This document shows positions 24,923 through 32,637 of a stretch of 64,000 bases of DNA, one piece after another. How positions within the stretch are numbered: the stretch's first letter is position 1; each line of letters starts with the position of its first letter. Below the pieces are notes generated by a model, which worked only from the letters and a program-made list of their open reading frames with translations, made no database searches and had not been told where the DNA came from. The DNA lies in NCBI GenBank assembly GCA_035565975.1, contig DATMRT010000074.1, positions 1-64,000 on the forward strand, in the 5' to 3' direction. This stretch comes from Ga0077530 sp035565975. Its GTDB lineage: Bacteria; Pseudomonadota; Alphaproteobacteria; Rhizobiales; Hyphomicrobiaceae. The position numbers and the translations under genes are program-made.

Positions 24923-25282
24923 ATGGCTGCAAACGATCGCGAGACGCTCCACGCGCTCAACGAGAACTACGTGCGATCCGTCGCCGAATCCGACGCGCGC
25001 TGGTTCGACGAAAACCTCTCGCAGGATTTCCTGAACACCAATCCCGACTGCACGATCATCGATCGGGCCGGTTTCCTTGAACGGATCTCCAATCCCGTCG
25101 GCGTCAAAGGCCTGCACCCCGAGGATGTGAACATCCGCCTCTTCGGCGACTTCGCGATCATCCACGCGCGCACCGTCTATACGAAGCCCGATGGCAGCTC
25201 CGGCGCCGGCCGCTATACCGATATCTGGGCGCGGCAAGGCGGGCGCTGGCTCTGCGTCGCGGCGCACGTGGCGCGCGGCTGA
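24923..25282 (+). CDS. Nuclear transport factor 2 family protein (SnoaL-like)
   Basis: Small 119-residue alpha+beta cone-fold protein of the NTF2-like superfamily. The helix RETLHALNENYVRSVAESD, then WFDENLSQDFLN and the closing strands GRYTDIWARQGGRWLCVAAH, are typical. Such proteins can be isomerases, dehydratases, or ligand binders, and this one cannot be assigned a reaction. The ATG at 24923 has ggagg at 24913-24917, which fixes the start. It precedes dapB by about 70 bp on the same strand, though a functional link is not suggested. Confidence 0.82.
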   Translation: MAANDRETLHALNENYVRSVAESDARWFDENLSQDFLNTNPDCTIIDRAGFLERISNPVGVKGLHPEDVNIRLFGDFAIIHARTVYTKPDGSSGAGRYTDIWARQGGRWLCVAAHVARG

Positions 25283-25351
25283 CGGCGGGCCTTTCGCATC
25301 AATGCAAGCCGGTGCTATACGGCCGTAGCAATTTCAATCGGGACGGATGCA

Positions 25352-26176
25352 ATGAGCGCGATGAAGCTGGCCGTGATGGGCGCCGCAGGCCGCATGGGGC
25401 GCGAGTTGATCCGCGCGGTGCACGCAACGGGCGGTGATGCCGTCGTCGCGGGCGCGGTCGTGGCCGGCGCCATCGAGCGCCCGAACTCGAATGCCATTGG
25501 GCAGGATGCAGGTGAACTCGCCGGCATCGGCAAGATCGGCGTGCCCGTGACGGACGATCCGCTCGACATCATCGCCAAGGTGGATGGCATTCTTGATTTC
25601 ACCGTGCCCGAGGTCAGCGTCGAGGTCGCGGGCCTCGCCGCCAATGCGCGCATCGTGCACGTTGTTGGCACGACGGGCTTCACCGCCGAGCACGAGGCCG
25701 CGATCAAGGCCGCAGCGCGCCACGCGACGATCGTCAAGGCCGGCAACATGAGCCTCGGCGTGAACCTGCTCGTCGCGCTGACGCGCAAGGTCGCCCAGGC
25801 GCTCGATGCCGACTTCGACATCGAGGTTCTCGAGATGCACCACAAGCACAAGGTCGATGCCCCCTCGGGCACGGCCCTGATGCTCGGGGAGGCCGCCGCT
25901 GAAGGGCGCGCCGTCTCACTCAAGGAAACCAGTGTGCGCTCGCGCGACGGACACACGGGAGCACGAAAGCGCGGCGACATCGGCTTTGCCACGCTGCGCG
26001 GCGGCAACGTCGTCGGCGAGCACAGCGTCATCTTCGCGGCGGACGGCGAGCGCATTGTCCTGAGCCACATCGCGACGGATCGCGGCATCTTCGCCCGCGG
26101 CGCCGTCAAGGCCGCCCTCTGGGGGCGCGGCAAGGGTCCGGGCCTCTTCAGCATGGCCGACGTTCTGGGAATCTGA
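25352..26176 (+). CDS. dapB: 4-hydroxy-tetrahydrodipicolinate reductase
   Basis: Catalyses the NAD(P)H-dependent reduction step after DapA in the lysine and diaminopimelate pathway, which also feeds peptidoglycan. The 274-residue protein has the nucleotide loop GAAGRMGRELI near the N terminus, the substrate-site motif EMHHKHKVDAPSGTAL with its catalytic His and Lys, and the downstream RGGNVVGEHSVIF. Length is normal. It converges with a FAD monooxygenase gene, with only three bases between stops. The DHDPS-family gene at 62 kb is not adjacent and is unlikely to be its dapA. Confidence 0.96.
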   Translation: MSAMKLAVMGAAGRMGRELIRAVHATGGDAVVAGAVVAGAIERPNSNAIGQDAGELAGIGKIGVPVTDDPLDIIAKVDGILDFTVPEVSVEVAGLAANARIVHVVGTTGFTAEHEAAIKAAARHATIVKAGNMSLGVNLLVALTRKVAQALDADFDIEVLEMHHKHKVDAPSGTALMLGEAAAEGRAVSLKETSVRSRDGHTGARKRGDIGFATLRGGNVVGEHSVIFAADGERIVLSHIATDRGIFARGAVKAALWGRGKGPGLFSMADVLGI

Positions 26177-26179
26177 TCC

Positions 26180-27460
26180 CTACGCGTTCGACGGTATTGG
26201 CCTCATCGTGAGCCGCCGTGATCGCGTCCCATAGCGTTCGTCCCAGTCACCCGGATCGAGCTCGCTGAAGACGCCGGTCTTGATGCCCGCGAGCGTGCGC
26301 AGCATCTGCCCCTCGGCAAAGGGGAAGGCGGACGCGAGCCCGAAAGTTGCATCGCGCACGAGACCGAGCGCGCGACTGTCCGACTGAAAGAACGGCGTCA
26401 GCCAGCGGCTTGCAAGCTGATAGAACGCAACATGGCGGCGGCGTGCGGCATGATAGTCGCGCAATGATCCTTCAATCGTGTCGCCGCGCATGAGGGCATC
26501 CGCGAGCACGAGCGCATCGACAAGCGCGAGATTCGCACCCTGCCCGAGCTGCGGGCTGGTTCCGTGCGCGCCATCGCCGATGACAGCGAGGCCGAGGTCC
26601 GGACAATAGGGCCGCTCGACGACCACATCCGCGTACGACACGAACGAGAGATCACTCGCCGAACGCACGCCTTCGAGAATGGGCGCCACCGCGGGCCATA
26701 GCCCCGCAACATGCGCTTTCCAGGCGTCGAGGCCGGCGGCCATCCAGGCCTCGCGCTGATCGACGCGCACGCTCCAGAAGAAGGCGCAGCGCGGTGTCGG
26801 ATCGACGGGCAGCTGCCCGATCGGCAACACGCCGATCATGATCGGCGCCCCGTCATAGCACTGCATGAGCGTCGCGCGATGCGGCCAGGCATCGGTGATC
26901 GGCAGTGCGGCCCAGATGGCGCCATAGGTGAACTGGCGGTCTCGAATGCGCCCACCGAGCGCGCTGCGCAGCGGCGAGCGCATCCCGCTTGCATCGATGA
27001 CGAGATCATATGGCCCGTGATGCCGGCCGCGCTTGTCGATCACCACCAGCCGCTCGCGCGCGTGTCGCTCGACGCGATCCACTTCGGCCCCCGTCGTGAT
27101 CGGCACGCCGAGGCGCACGACCTCGTCGTGCAGCAACTCGAAAAGGCTCGCGCGGTGAATACCGAGACCGAAGAGGTGCGGCCGGAGGCGGCGATAATCC
27201 ATGGCGAGGATGCGCCGGCCGCTGACCGTGCGCCCCTCGAGATCATGGATGACGGCGCCGAGTGTCAGCGCGCGCGCATCGAGGCCGAGCGCGGCAAGGC
27301 AGGCGAGCCCGGTCGGCTGGAGCAGAAGACCGGCGCCGACCGGTCGCGCTTCCGAAAAACGCTCGAGAAGGTGGACATCGTGCCCGTCCCTCGCGAGAAA
27401 CGCCGCCGCTCCAAGGCCGCCCGTCCCAGCGCCCACGACGCCAATGCGCAGGTCCCGCAT
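26180..27460 (-). CDS. FAD-dependent monooxygenase/oxidoreductase
   Basis: Flavoprotein of the PHBH-like class, 426 residues. The FAD loop GAGTGGLGAAAFLARDGHDV is at residues 10-29, a DASGMRSPLR stretch occupies the second FAD motif, and the GD motif reads IGDGAHGTSPQLGQGANLALVDA. It is a distant paralogue of the monooxygenase at 21421, with a longer C-terminal region. The substrate is not predictable. A small membrane protein gene lies upstream on the same strand with a 57-bp gap, so cotranscription is possible. Confidence 0.85.
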   Translation of the reverse strand: MRDLRIGVVGAGTGGLGAAAFLARDGHDVHLLERFSEARPVGAGLLLQPTGLACLAALGLDARALTLGAVIHDLEGRTVSGRRILAMDYRRLRPHLFGLGIHRASLFELLHDEVVRLGVPITTGAEVDRVERHARERLVVIDKRGRHHGPYDLVIDASGMRSPLRSALGGRIRDRQFTYGAIWAALPITDAWPHRATLMQCYDGAPIMIGVLPIGQLPVDPTPRCAFFWSVRVDQREAWMAAGLDAWKAHVAGLWPAVAPILEGVRSASDLSFVSYADVVVERPYCPDLGLAVIGDGAHGTSPQLGQGANLALVDALVLADALMRGDTIEGSLRDYHAARRRHVAFYQLASRWLTPFFQSDSRALGLVRDATFGLASAFPFAEGQMLRTLAGIKTGVFSELDPGDWDERYGTRSRRLTMRPIPSNA

Positions 27461-27517
27461 CCGATTGTTCCGCCCTGCGCGCCAAAGAGGCCGTTCTGGA
27501 TCGCAGACCCGTCCGCC

Positions 27518-27973
27518 TCAAGTGGATTTTGCGGCTGCGCTGTCGCCGGCCGTCTCGCGTGGCGGCCCCGCACTCCGTCCGGCAACGAGCCAGTAGACGA
27601 CGCCGGCAACGAAGCCGCCGGTCATGAAGGCCGTCAGAGCGTAGTTGTTGACGATGGTCGGCGCGCCCTGCAGCTCGCTCGCATATTGCGCCAGGAAGCC
27701 CGCGCCGGCGATCAGCATCGCGGCAAGGGCATAGAAGATCCAGTCGCTGGCTCCGCGCCACTCCGCGATGGCCATCGCGACCAGCGCCAGCGGAGCCGCA
27801 AACATGATGACCTGGATGGAGCTGGCAAGAAGCTGCAAGCCCGCCATCGAGAAGCGGTCGGCATCGGCGCTGACCAGTTCCGCCGGCGTAAAGACGAACG
27901 CGATGAGGACGAGTGCGAAGGCGACGCACGCCACGACATAGCCGGCCAACACCAGGAGAACGCGCAACAACAT
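27518..27973 (-). CDS. Hypothetical four-helix membrane protein
   Basis: Unrecognised 151-residue integral membrane protein. Four hydrophobic segments are visible: LLRVLLVLAGYVVACVAFAL, IQVIMFAAPLALVAMAIAEW, IFYALAAMLIAGAGFLAQY, and ALTAFMTGGFVAGVVYWLVAG, followed by a hydrophilic tail. Layout resembles small uncharacterised membrane proteins of Hyphomicrobiales. Function unknown; no conserved catalytic residues are apparent. It lies upstream of the FAD enzyme on the same strand. Confidence 0.75.
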   Translation of the reverse strand: MLLRVLLVLAGYVVACVAFALVLIAFVFTPAELVSADADRFSMAGLQLLASSIQVIMFAAPLALVAMAIAEWRGASDWIFYALAAMLIAGAGFLAQYASELQGAPTIVNNYALTAFMTGGFVAGVVYWLVAGRSAGPPRETAGDSAAAKST

Positions 27974-28083
27974 GACGGTACAGGCTGCCCTCAGGAACTC
28001 GACGGTCGAGGAGGGGAATTATAGGCATCGGGCGAGGCGCAGCAATTGCTTTCGCCGCAGCCGTGTCCGACGAGACGCCCGGC

Positions 28084-28115
28084 AGTGCGCGGATGATCGA
28101 CCATCCGCGCGCACT
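28084..28115. other. Imperfect inverted repeat in a 253-bp intergenic region
   Basis: agtgcgcggatg (28084-28095) and catccgcgcgcact (28102-28115) form a stem with a two-base bulge and a six-base loop, between the four-helix membrane protein gene (minus) and the thiolase-like gene (plus). No T run follows. It could be an operator or a palindromic repeat remnant; nothing else is seen in 27974-28226. Confidence 0.4.
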
Positions 28116-28226
28116 CACCGCATAGGCCATTGCCCTCGCCGGGCTTGACGCCAGAAATCTGAGGCGTAGACGTTCAACCCCATCCAACTGAATGAAATGA
28201 TGGGAGTTCTGGGAGAGCATGGCCGG

Positions 28227-29402
28227 ATGAGCACCAAGGGCAAAGCGTACATCGTCGGGGCTTACGAGCACCCGACACGAAAGGCGCCGGACACGTCGCT
28301 CGCGCAGCTCCACGCCGAGGTCGCCAAGGGAGCGATCGAGGACGCGGGGCTCAGCAAGGACGATATCGACGGATATTTCTGTGCAGCCGGCGACACGCCC
28401 GGCCTCGGCGGCAACTCGTTCGCCGACTACATGGGCCTCAGGCTCAAGCACATCGACACGACCGATACCGGCGGCTCATCCTATCTCGTCCACGTCGGCC
28501 ATGCGGCACAGGCCATCGCGGCGGGCAAGTGCAATATCGCGCTGGTGACGCTCGCCGGCCGCCCGCGCTCGGAAGGCGTGCAGACCGGCACCAATCCGCG
28601 CATGGGCAATCCGAGCCAGCCGGATCTCCAGTTCGAGTTCCCCTATGGCCCGGCGACCGCGAACATGTACGCCATGTGCGCCATGCGGCACATGCACCAG
28701 TACGGCACCACGAGTGAGCAGCTCGCCTGGGTGAAGGTCGCGGCCTCGCACCACGCGCAGTACAATCCGCACGCGATGCTGCCGAAGGTCGTGACGGTCG
28801 AGGACGTCGTCAACTCGCCGTTGGTGGCCGACCCGCTGCACCGGCTCGACTGCTGCGTCATTTCGGACGGCGGCGGCGCGCTGATCGTCACCAAGCCCGA
28901 GATCGCCAAGAGCCTCAAGCGGCCGCTGGTCAAGGTCATCGGCACTGGCGAGGCCGTGAAGCACCAGATGGGCGGGCAGGACCTCGACCTCACGTTCTCC
29001 GCCGGCCGCTGGTCGGGCAAGAGGGCCTTCGAGGAAGCGGGCGTCAAGCACAAGGACATCAAGTACGCCTCGATCTACGACAGCTTCACGATCACGGTCG
29101 TGATGCAGCTCGAAGATCTCGGCTTCTGCGAGGTCGGCCAGGGCGGCAAATTCGTCTCGGACGGCAACCTCATCTCGGGCGTCGGCAAGCTCCCGTTCAA
29201 CACGGACGGCGGCGGTCTGTGCAACAACCACCCGGGCAACCGCGGCGGCATGACCAAGGTCATCGAGGCCGTGCGCCAGCTTCGCGGCGAGGCGCATCCG
29301 AAAGTACAGGTCAAGAACTGCGACATCGCGCTCGCGCACGGCACGGGCGGTTCGCTCGGCACGCGGCACGTCGGCGCAACGGTCATCATGGAGCGGGAGT
29401 AA
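28227..29402 (+). CDS. Thiolase-superfamily (SCP-x/Ltp2-like) protein without the usual catalytic Cys
   Basis: Protein of the thiolase fold, 391 residues. It has the family patterns GAYEHPTRK, CVISDGGGALIV, NTDGGGLCNNHPGNRGG (with the conserved His) and AHGTGGSLG. Where thiolases carry the nucleophilic cysteine (NNCASG-type), it reads TTDTGGSS, so the covalent Cys is missing. That is the state of Ltp2-type retro-aldolases that pair with DUF35 proteins, and the gene is followed 6 bp later by a DUF35 gene. The frame opens at 28197, but ATG at 28227 begins the domain. A CoA-thioester aldolase or acyl-transfer role is inferred. Confidence 0.82.
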   Translation: MSTKGKAYIVGAYEHPTRKAPDTSLAQLHAEVAKGAIEDAGLSKDDIDGYFCAAGDTPGLGGNSFADYMGLRLKHIDTTDTGGSSYLVHVGHAAQAIAAGKCNIALVTLAGRPRSEGVQTGTNPRMGNPSQPDLQFEFPYGPATANMYAMCAMRHMHQYGTTSEQLAWVKVAASHHAQYNPHAMLPKVVTVEDVVNSPLVADPLHRLDCCVISDGGGALIVTKPEIAKSLKRPLVKVIGTGEAVKHQMGGQDLDLTFSAGRWSGKRAFEEAGVKHKDIKYASIYDSFTITVVMQLEDLGFCEVGQGGKFVSDGNLISGVGKLPFNTDGGGLCNNHPGNRGGMTKVIEAVRQLRGEAHPKVQVKNCDIALAHGTGGSLGTRHVGATVIMERE

Positions 29403-29408
29403 GCGACA

Positions 29409-29801
29409 ATGGCAGGTGAAGAGAGAATCTATCCGGTCGTTCCCGCGACCCCAGGCTCGGAGCCCTACTGGGAAGCGGCCAATGCCGGGAAGCTGCTGCT
29501 CGGGTACTGCAAGCCGTGCAAGAAGTCCTATTACTACCCGCGCGGCGTCTGCCCGATGTGCCTTTCGACGGACGTCGAGATGCGCGAATCGAAAGGCACC
29601 GGCACGATTTACACGTACTCGGTCATGCGGCCGGCCAAGCCCCCGTATGTCATCGCCTACGTGACGCTCGATGAAGGCCCCTCGATGATGACCAACATCG
29701 TCGATTGCGACCCGGCCAGCGTGAAGATCGGCCAGAAGGTCAAGGCGGTCTTCAAGCCGCGCGAGGACGGCACCAAGATCGTCTGCTTCGCGCCGGCCTG
29801 A
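29409..29801 (+). CDS. Zn-ribbon/OB-fold DUF35 protein
   Basis: Small 130-residue DUF35 (OB-fold with N-terminal rubredoxin-like zinc ribbon) protein. The ribbon is formed by CKPCKK and CPMC (C-x2-C ... C-x2-C), followed by the OB strands GTGTIYTYSVMR, IAYVTLDEGPSMMTNIV and VKAVFKPREDGTKIVCFAPA. DUF35 proteins bind CoA thioesters and complex with thiolase-like enzymes (for example ChsH2 with Ltp2, and archaeal HMG-CoA synthase/thiolase). Adjacent to the thiolase-like gene with a 6-bp spacing, so it is most likely its partner subunit. Ends before a strong terminator. Confidence 0.9.
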   Translation: MAGEERIYPVVPATPGSEPYWEAANAGKLLLGYCKPCKKSYYYPRGVCPMCLSTDVEMRESKGTGTIYTYSVMRPAKPPYVIAYVTLDEGPSMMTNIVDCDPASVKIGQKVKAVFKPREDGTKIVCFAPA

Positions 29802-29832
29802 TCAGCGGCACGCCACTCCTGCCGAACGCATC

Positions 29833-29864
29833 GGCCCTGATGGAGCGATCCATCAGGGCCTTTT
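29833..29864 (+). terminator. Rho-independent terminator of the thiolase-like/DUF35 operon
   Basis: Perfect 12-bp stem (ggccctgatgga with tccatcagggcc) around a gcga loop, then tttt. It is directional: no T run exists on the opposite strand. It lies 31 bp past the DUF35 stop and just before the end of the convergent MBL-fold gene. Confidence 0.95.
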
Positions 29865-29873
29865 CATTGCGTG

Positions 29874-30860
29874 TCAGAACGTGAAGCGCTTGCCGACCGC
29901 CAGTGGCGCGAGCTTGCTGTCGCCGAACGCATTCGCGAGCGCCGTCATCGCGCGCCAGCCCGTGCAGTGCCCAGCCGCGACGACATCGAGATCGAACGTC
30001 CGAAGCGCCTCGACCGTTTGCGGAATGACGCGCTCGTTTGTTCCCGAAAGATGCAGTCCGCCCATCACGCAATGCAGTGGCAGGTCGGGAAAGATCGCCC
30101 GCGCGTGCTTCAGCACGTTGATCACACCGGCATGTGAGCAAGCCGACAGCACGACCAGCCCCTTGCCCTTGACGTGCACGGCAAGAAACCGCTCGTCCAT
30201 CAGCAGCTCATCGGGCTCCCAGCCCTTGCCGTCGAGCGTGCGGCGATGCTGGCCGGGCAGACCCGTCTCGAAGGGCGTGACGCGCGGGATCTCGCCGCTG
30301 ACGAAGGCGAGCCCATCGAGCGGAAAATGCGGCTCGATCGAATCGATGACGCGCGCACCATATGCCGTCAGAGCCGCGACGCTCGGCACATCCTGCATGG
30401 GGCGCATGGAACCGTCGGGCAGCTTTGCCCCCCGCGCGCGGAACATATCGGGATGCGCGTAGTACGGCACTTCCCGCCCACCGTTGCGATCCCGCACGAT
30501 CTGCAGCGCGCGCAGCATTGCGCCGCCGTGATCCCAATGACCGTGCGAAAGCACCATGGCTTCGACGGCACCGAGATCCGCCCCGAGGCGGGAGACGTTC
30601 TGCTCGAACGTGCGATCCTCGGGCCCGGCATCGAACAGAAGCGTCCGGCTCCGTCCGTCCTTCTTCACGGTGACCAGGCAGGCAAGACCGTGCGCGGCGC
30701 AGCACAGGCAATCGCCCGCGAGCATCCACGCGCCCCGGCGGCGACGCCCGAGAGCCGCCGTCTCCGTCTCCACGAAGGCCGGTGTGGACGAGAGGTTATC
30801 CGTCACGTTGTCGACGAGAATGAGAATCTCGACCTGATCGACCGCTTCCAGCGCCGGCAT
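29874..30860 (-). CDS. MBL-fold metallohydrolase
   Basis: Predicted cytoplasmic enzyme of the metallo-beta-lactamase fold, 328 residues, in the branch related to the RFA-P synthase-like proteins of archaea. The metal motif is HGHWDHGG, preceded by LLFDAGPED, with later ligands in ACSHAGV and the closing His in VAAGHCTGW. The ATG at 30858-30860 has a strong ggcagggagggg site, so it is preferred to the upstream GTG at 30884. A Cys-rich run (DCLCCAAHGLACLV) near residues 58-71 is unusual and may bind a second metal. Function unknown; its stop is 9 bp from the terminator on the other strand. Confidence 0.85.
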   Translation of the reverse strand: MPALEAVDQVEILILVDNVTDNLSSTPAFVETETAALGRRRRGAWMLAGDCLCCAAHGLACLVTVKKDGRSRTLLFDAGPEDRTFEQNVSRLGADLGAVEAMVLSHGHWDHGGAMLRALQIVRDRNGGREVPYYAHPDMFRARGAKLPDGSMRPMQDVPSVAALTAYGARVIDSIEPHFPLDGLAFVSGEIPRVTPFETGLPGQHRRTLDGKGWEPDELLMDERFLAVHVKGKGLVVLSACSHAGVINVLKHARAIFPDLPLHCVMGGLHLSGTNERVIPQTVEALRTFDLDVVAAGHCTGWRAMTALANAFGDSKLAPLAVGKRFTF

Positions 30861-31026
30861 TGCTTCCCCTCCCTGCCCAGTCACGAACAGCGGCCATCAA
30901 GTCTGATGCCGCCGCCATATTGGAAAGACATCATTCATTCCTGCCCACCGCTTTGGCAATCCGAGCCGATCCAGAAGGCCTTTGCCTACCCGCAAAGCAC
31001 TTTTCCGATTGATTGATCAATTCGTG

Positions 31027-31054
31027 GGCAACGCAGATTCGTTGCCTGTTTTTT
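31027..31054 (+). terminator. Orphan Rho-independent terminator upstream of urtA
   Basis: Stem ggcaacg/cgttgcc with a six-base loop, then tgtttttt. It points in the direction of urtA, but no plus-strand gene precedes it in this gap, and the neighbouring MBL-fold gene runs the other way. It may end a short RNA or insulate the sigma-54 promoter. Confidence 0.75.
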
Positions 31055-31145
31055 AATCGACGGACTCCTGCCCACCGGCGCGGCCGGCGCGGCACAAACT
31101 GGCCAAGCCTCTGAAACTCCACAATATCCCCTCTACGACGCGCGT

Positions 31146-31161
31146 TGGCACACCGCTTGCG
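31146..31161 (+). promoter_or_regulatory. Sigma-54 promoter of the urt operon
   Basis: tggcacaccgcttgcg matches the RpoN consensus TGGCAC-N5-TTGC, with the GG and GC dinucleotides 10 bp apart. Transcription would start near 31172, leaving about 30 nt before the urtA ATG with its aggagg site. This agrees with nitrogen-limited expression of urea uptake through NtrC. Confidence 0.75.
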
Positions 31162-31203
31162 ACCGCCATTAACCGTCAGTTCACCCGTTACCAGGAGGAA
31201 AGC

Positions 31204-32499
31204 ATGCTGAAACGTCGAAATGTGCTCGCGGGGATGGCCGCGACAGCACTGGCGGGAGGCGTATGGCTCGCGGGCGCTCCGCTCGCTCAAGCCCAAGACA
31301 CGGTCAAGATCGGTATCCTCCATTCTCTCTCCGGCACCATGGCGATCAGCGAGACGACGCTGAAAGACGTCATGCTGATGCTCATCGAGGAGCAGAACAA
31401 GAAAGGCGGCGTACTCGGCAAGAAGCTCGAAGCCGTGGTCGTCGATCCCGCCTCGAACTGGCCGCTCTTCGCCGAGAAAGCGCGCGAGCTCATCACGCAA
31501 CACAAGGTCGCCGCCACGTTCGGCTGCTGGACGAGCGTCAGCCGCAAGTCCGTGCTGCCCGTCTTCAAGGAGCTGAACAATATCCTCTTCTACCCCGTGC
31601 AGTACGAGGGTGAGGAGAGCGAGCGGAACGTGTTCTACACGGGCGCGGCACCGAACCAGCAGGCCATTCCTGCCGTCGACTATCTCATGAGCAAGGACGG
31701 CGGCGAGGTGAAGCGCTGGGTGCTCGCCGGTACCGACTACGTCTATCCGCGGACAACGAACAAGATCCTCGAAGCCTATCTCCTGGCCAAAGGCGTGGCC
31801 AAGGAGGACATCATGATCAACTACACGCCGTTCGGCCACTCCGACTGGCAGACGATCGTGTCCGAGATCGTGAAGTTCGGCTCGGCGGGCAAGAAGACGG
31901 CCGTCGTCTCGACGATCAACGGCGACGCGAACGTGCCCTTCTACAAGGAGCTCGCCAACAAGGGCGTGAAGGCGACCGACATTCCGGTCGTGGCCTTCTC
32001 GGTCGGCGAGGAAGAGCTTGCCGGCATCGACACCAAGGACCTCGTCGGCCATCTCGCGGCCTGGAACTACTTCCAGTCGGTCGAGAACAAGGACAACGCC
32101 GAGTTCATCAAGAAGTGGAAGGCCTTCACCAAGAATCCGAAGCGCGTGACCAATGATCCGATGGAAGCGCACGTCATCGGCTTCAACATGTGGGTCAAAG
32201 CCGTCGAGAAGGCGAAGTCTTTCGATCCGGACAAGGTCATCGACGCACTGCCGGGCATCGAAGCGCCGAATCTGACCGGCGGCATGTCGAAGATGCTCCC
32301 GAACCATCACATCACCAAGCCGGTGCTGATCGGCGAGATCCGCGCCGATGGCCAGTTCGACGTCGTCTGGCAGACCAAAGGCCTCGTCCCCGGCGACGCG
32401 TGGACCGACTACCTCGAGGGCTCCAAGGATCTCGATGCCGACTGGGTCGGCAAGAAGTGCGGCAACTTCAACATGAAGACAGGAAAGTGCGGCTCCTGA
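31204..32499 (+). CDS. urtA: Urea ABC transporter substrate-binding protein
   Basis: Periplasmic urea-binding protein of the UrtABCDE system (431 residues). The N terminus (MLKRRNVLAGMAATALAGG) is a twin-arginine-like signal ending at AQAQ. The mature part begins VKIGILHSLSGTMAISE, the type I binding-protein start of the amide/urea group, and carries the urea-branch stretches VDPASNWPLFAEKA and FGCWTSVSRKSVLPVF. The family length is about 430. First gene of urtABCDE, expressed from a sigma-54 promoter. Two hairpins separate it from urtB and probably leave urtA mRNA in excess. Confidence 0.96.
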   Translation: MLKRRNVLAGMAATALAGGVWLAGAPLAQAQDTVKIGILHSLSGTMAISETTLKDVMLMLIEEQNKKGGVLGKKLEAVVVDPASNWPLFAEKARELITQHKVAATFGCWTSVSRKSVLPVFKELNNILFYPVQYEGEESERNVFYTGAAPNQQAIPAVDYLMSKDGGEVKRWVLAGTDYVYPRTTNKILEAYLLAKGVAKEDIMINYTPFGHSDWQTIVSEIVKFGSAGKKTAVVSTINGDANVPFYKELANKGVKATDIPVVAFSVGEEELAGIDTKDLVGHLAAWNYFQSVENKDNAEFIKKWKAFTKNPKRVTNDPMEAHVIGFNMWVKAVEKAKSFDPDKVIDALPGIEAPNLTGGMSKMLPNHHITKPVLIGEIRADGQFDVVWQTKGLVPGDAWTDYLEGSKDLDADWVGKKCGNFNMKTGKCGS

Positions 32500-32508
32500 G
32501 TGTGAGAC

Positions 32509-32588
32509 GGGCGGCGTATCTCCTCCCCGCCGCCCACTTGCAAGCGTGTGTGCGTACGTGCGTCTCCCCGCCAGTTCCGGCGGGGAGA
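32509..32588 (+). other. Two hairpins between urtA and urtB
   Basis: First stem gggcggc/gccgccc (32509-32535) and second stem tctccccgcc/ggcggggaga (32563-32588, perfect 10 bp with a six-base loop). Neither has a T run, so read-through is expected. Such structures after a binding-protein gene usually protect its mRNA and set the binding-protein to permease ratio. Confidence 0.7.
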
Positions 32589-32637
32589 TCGTCTCAAGGT
32601 CCGGCGCAGATTGACGCCATCAATCGGAGCTGACGGC

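Larger units (their letters stand above)
30861..31203 (+). promoter_or_regulatory. urtA upstream region
   Basis: 343 bp between the MBL-fold gene and urtA. It holds a sigma-54 promoter (31146-31161), an orphan terminator (31027-31054), the perfect palindrome attgatcaat (31012-31021), and the 12-mer tcctgcccaccg twice (30939-30950 and 31066-31077). The repeats or palindrome could be activator sites; no good NtrC consensus was found by eye. Confidence 0.6.

Noticed and set aside
28084..28115. Terminator at the inverted repeat before the thiolase-like gene
   Set aside because: No T run on either strand; left as an unassigned hairpin.
30939..31077. Two copies of tcctgcccaccg as NtrC sites
   Set aside because: They are direct, not inverted, and do not resemble the NtrC consensus. 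They may simply be chance repeats.
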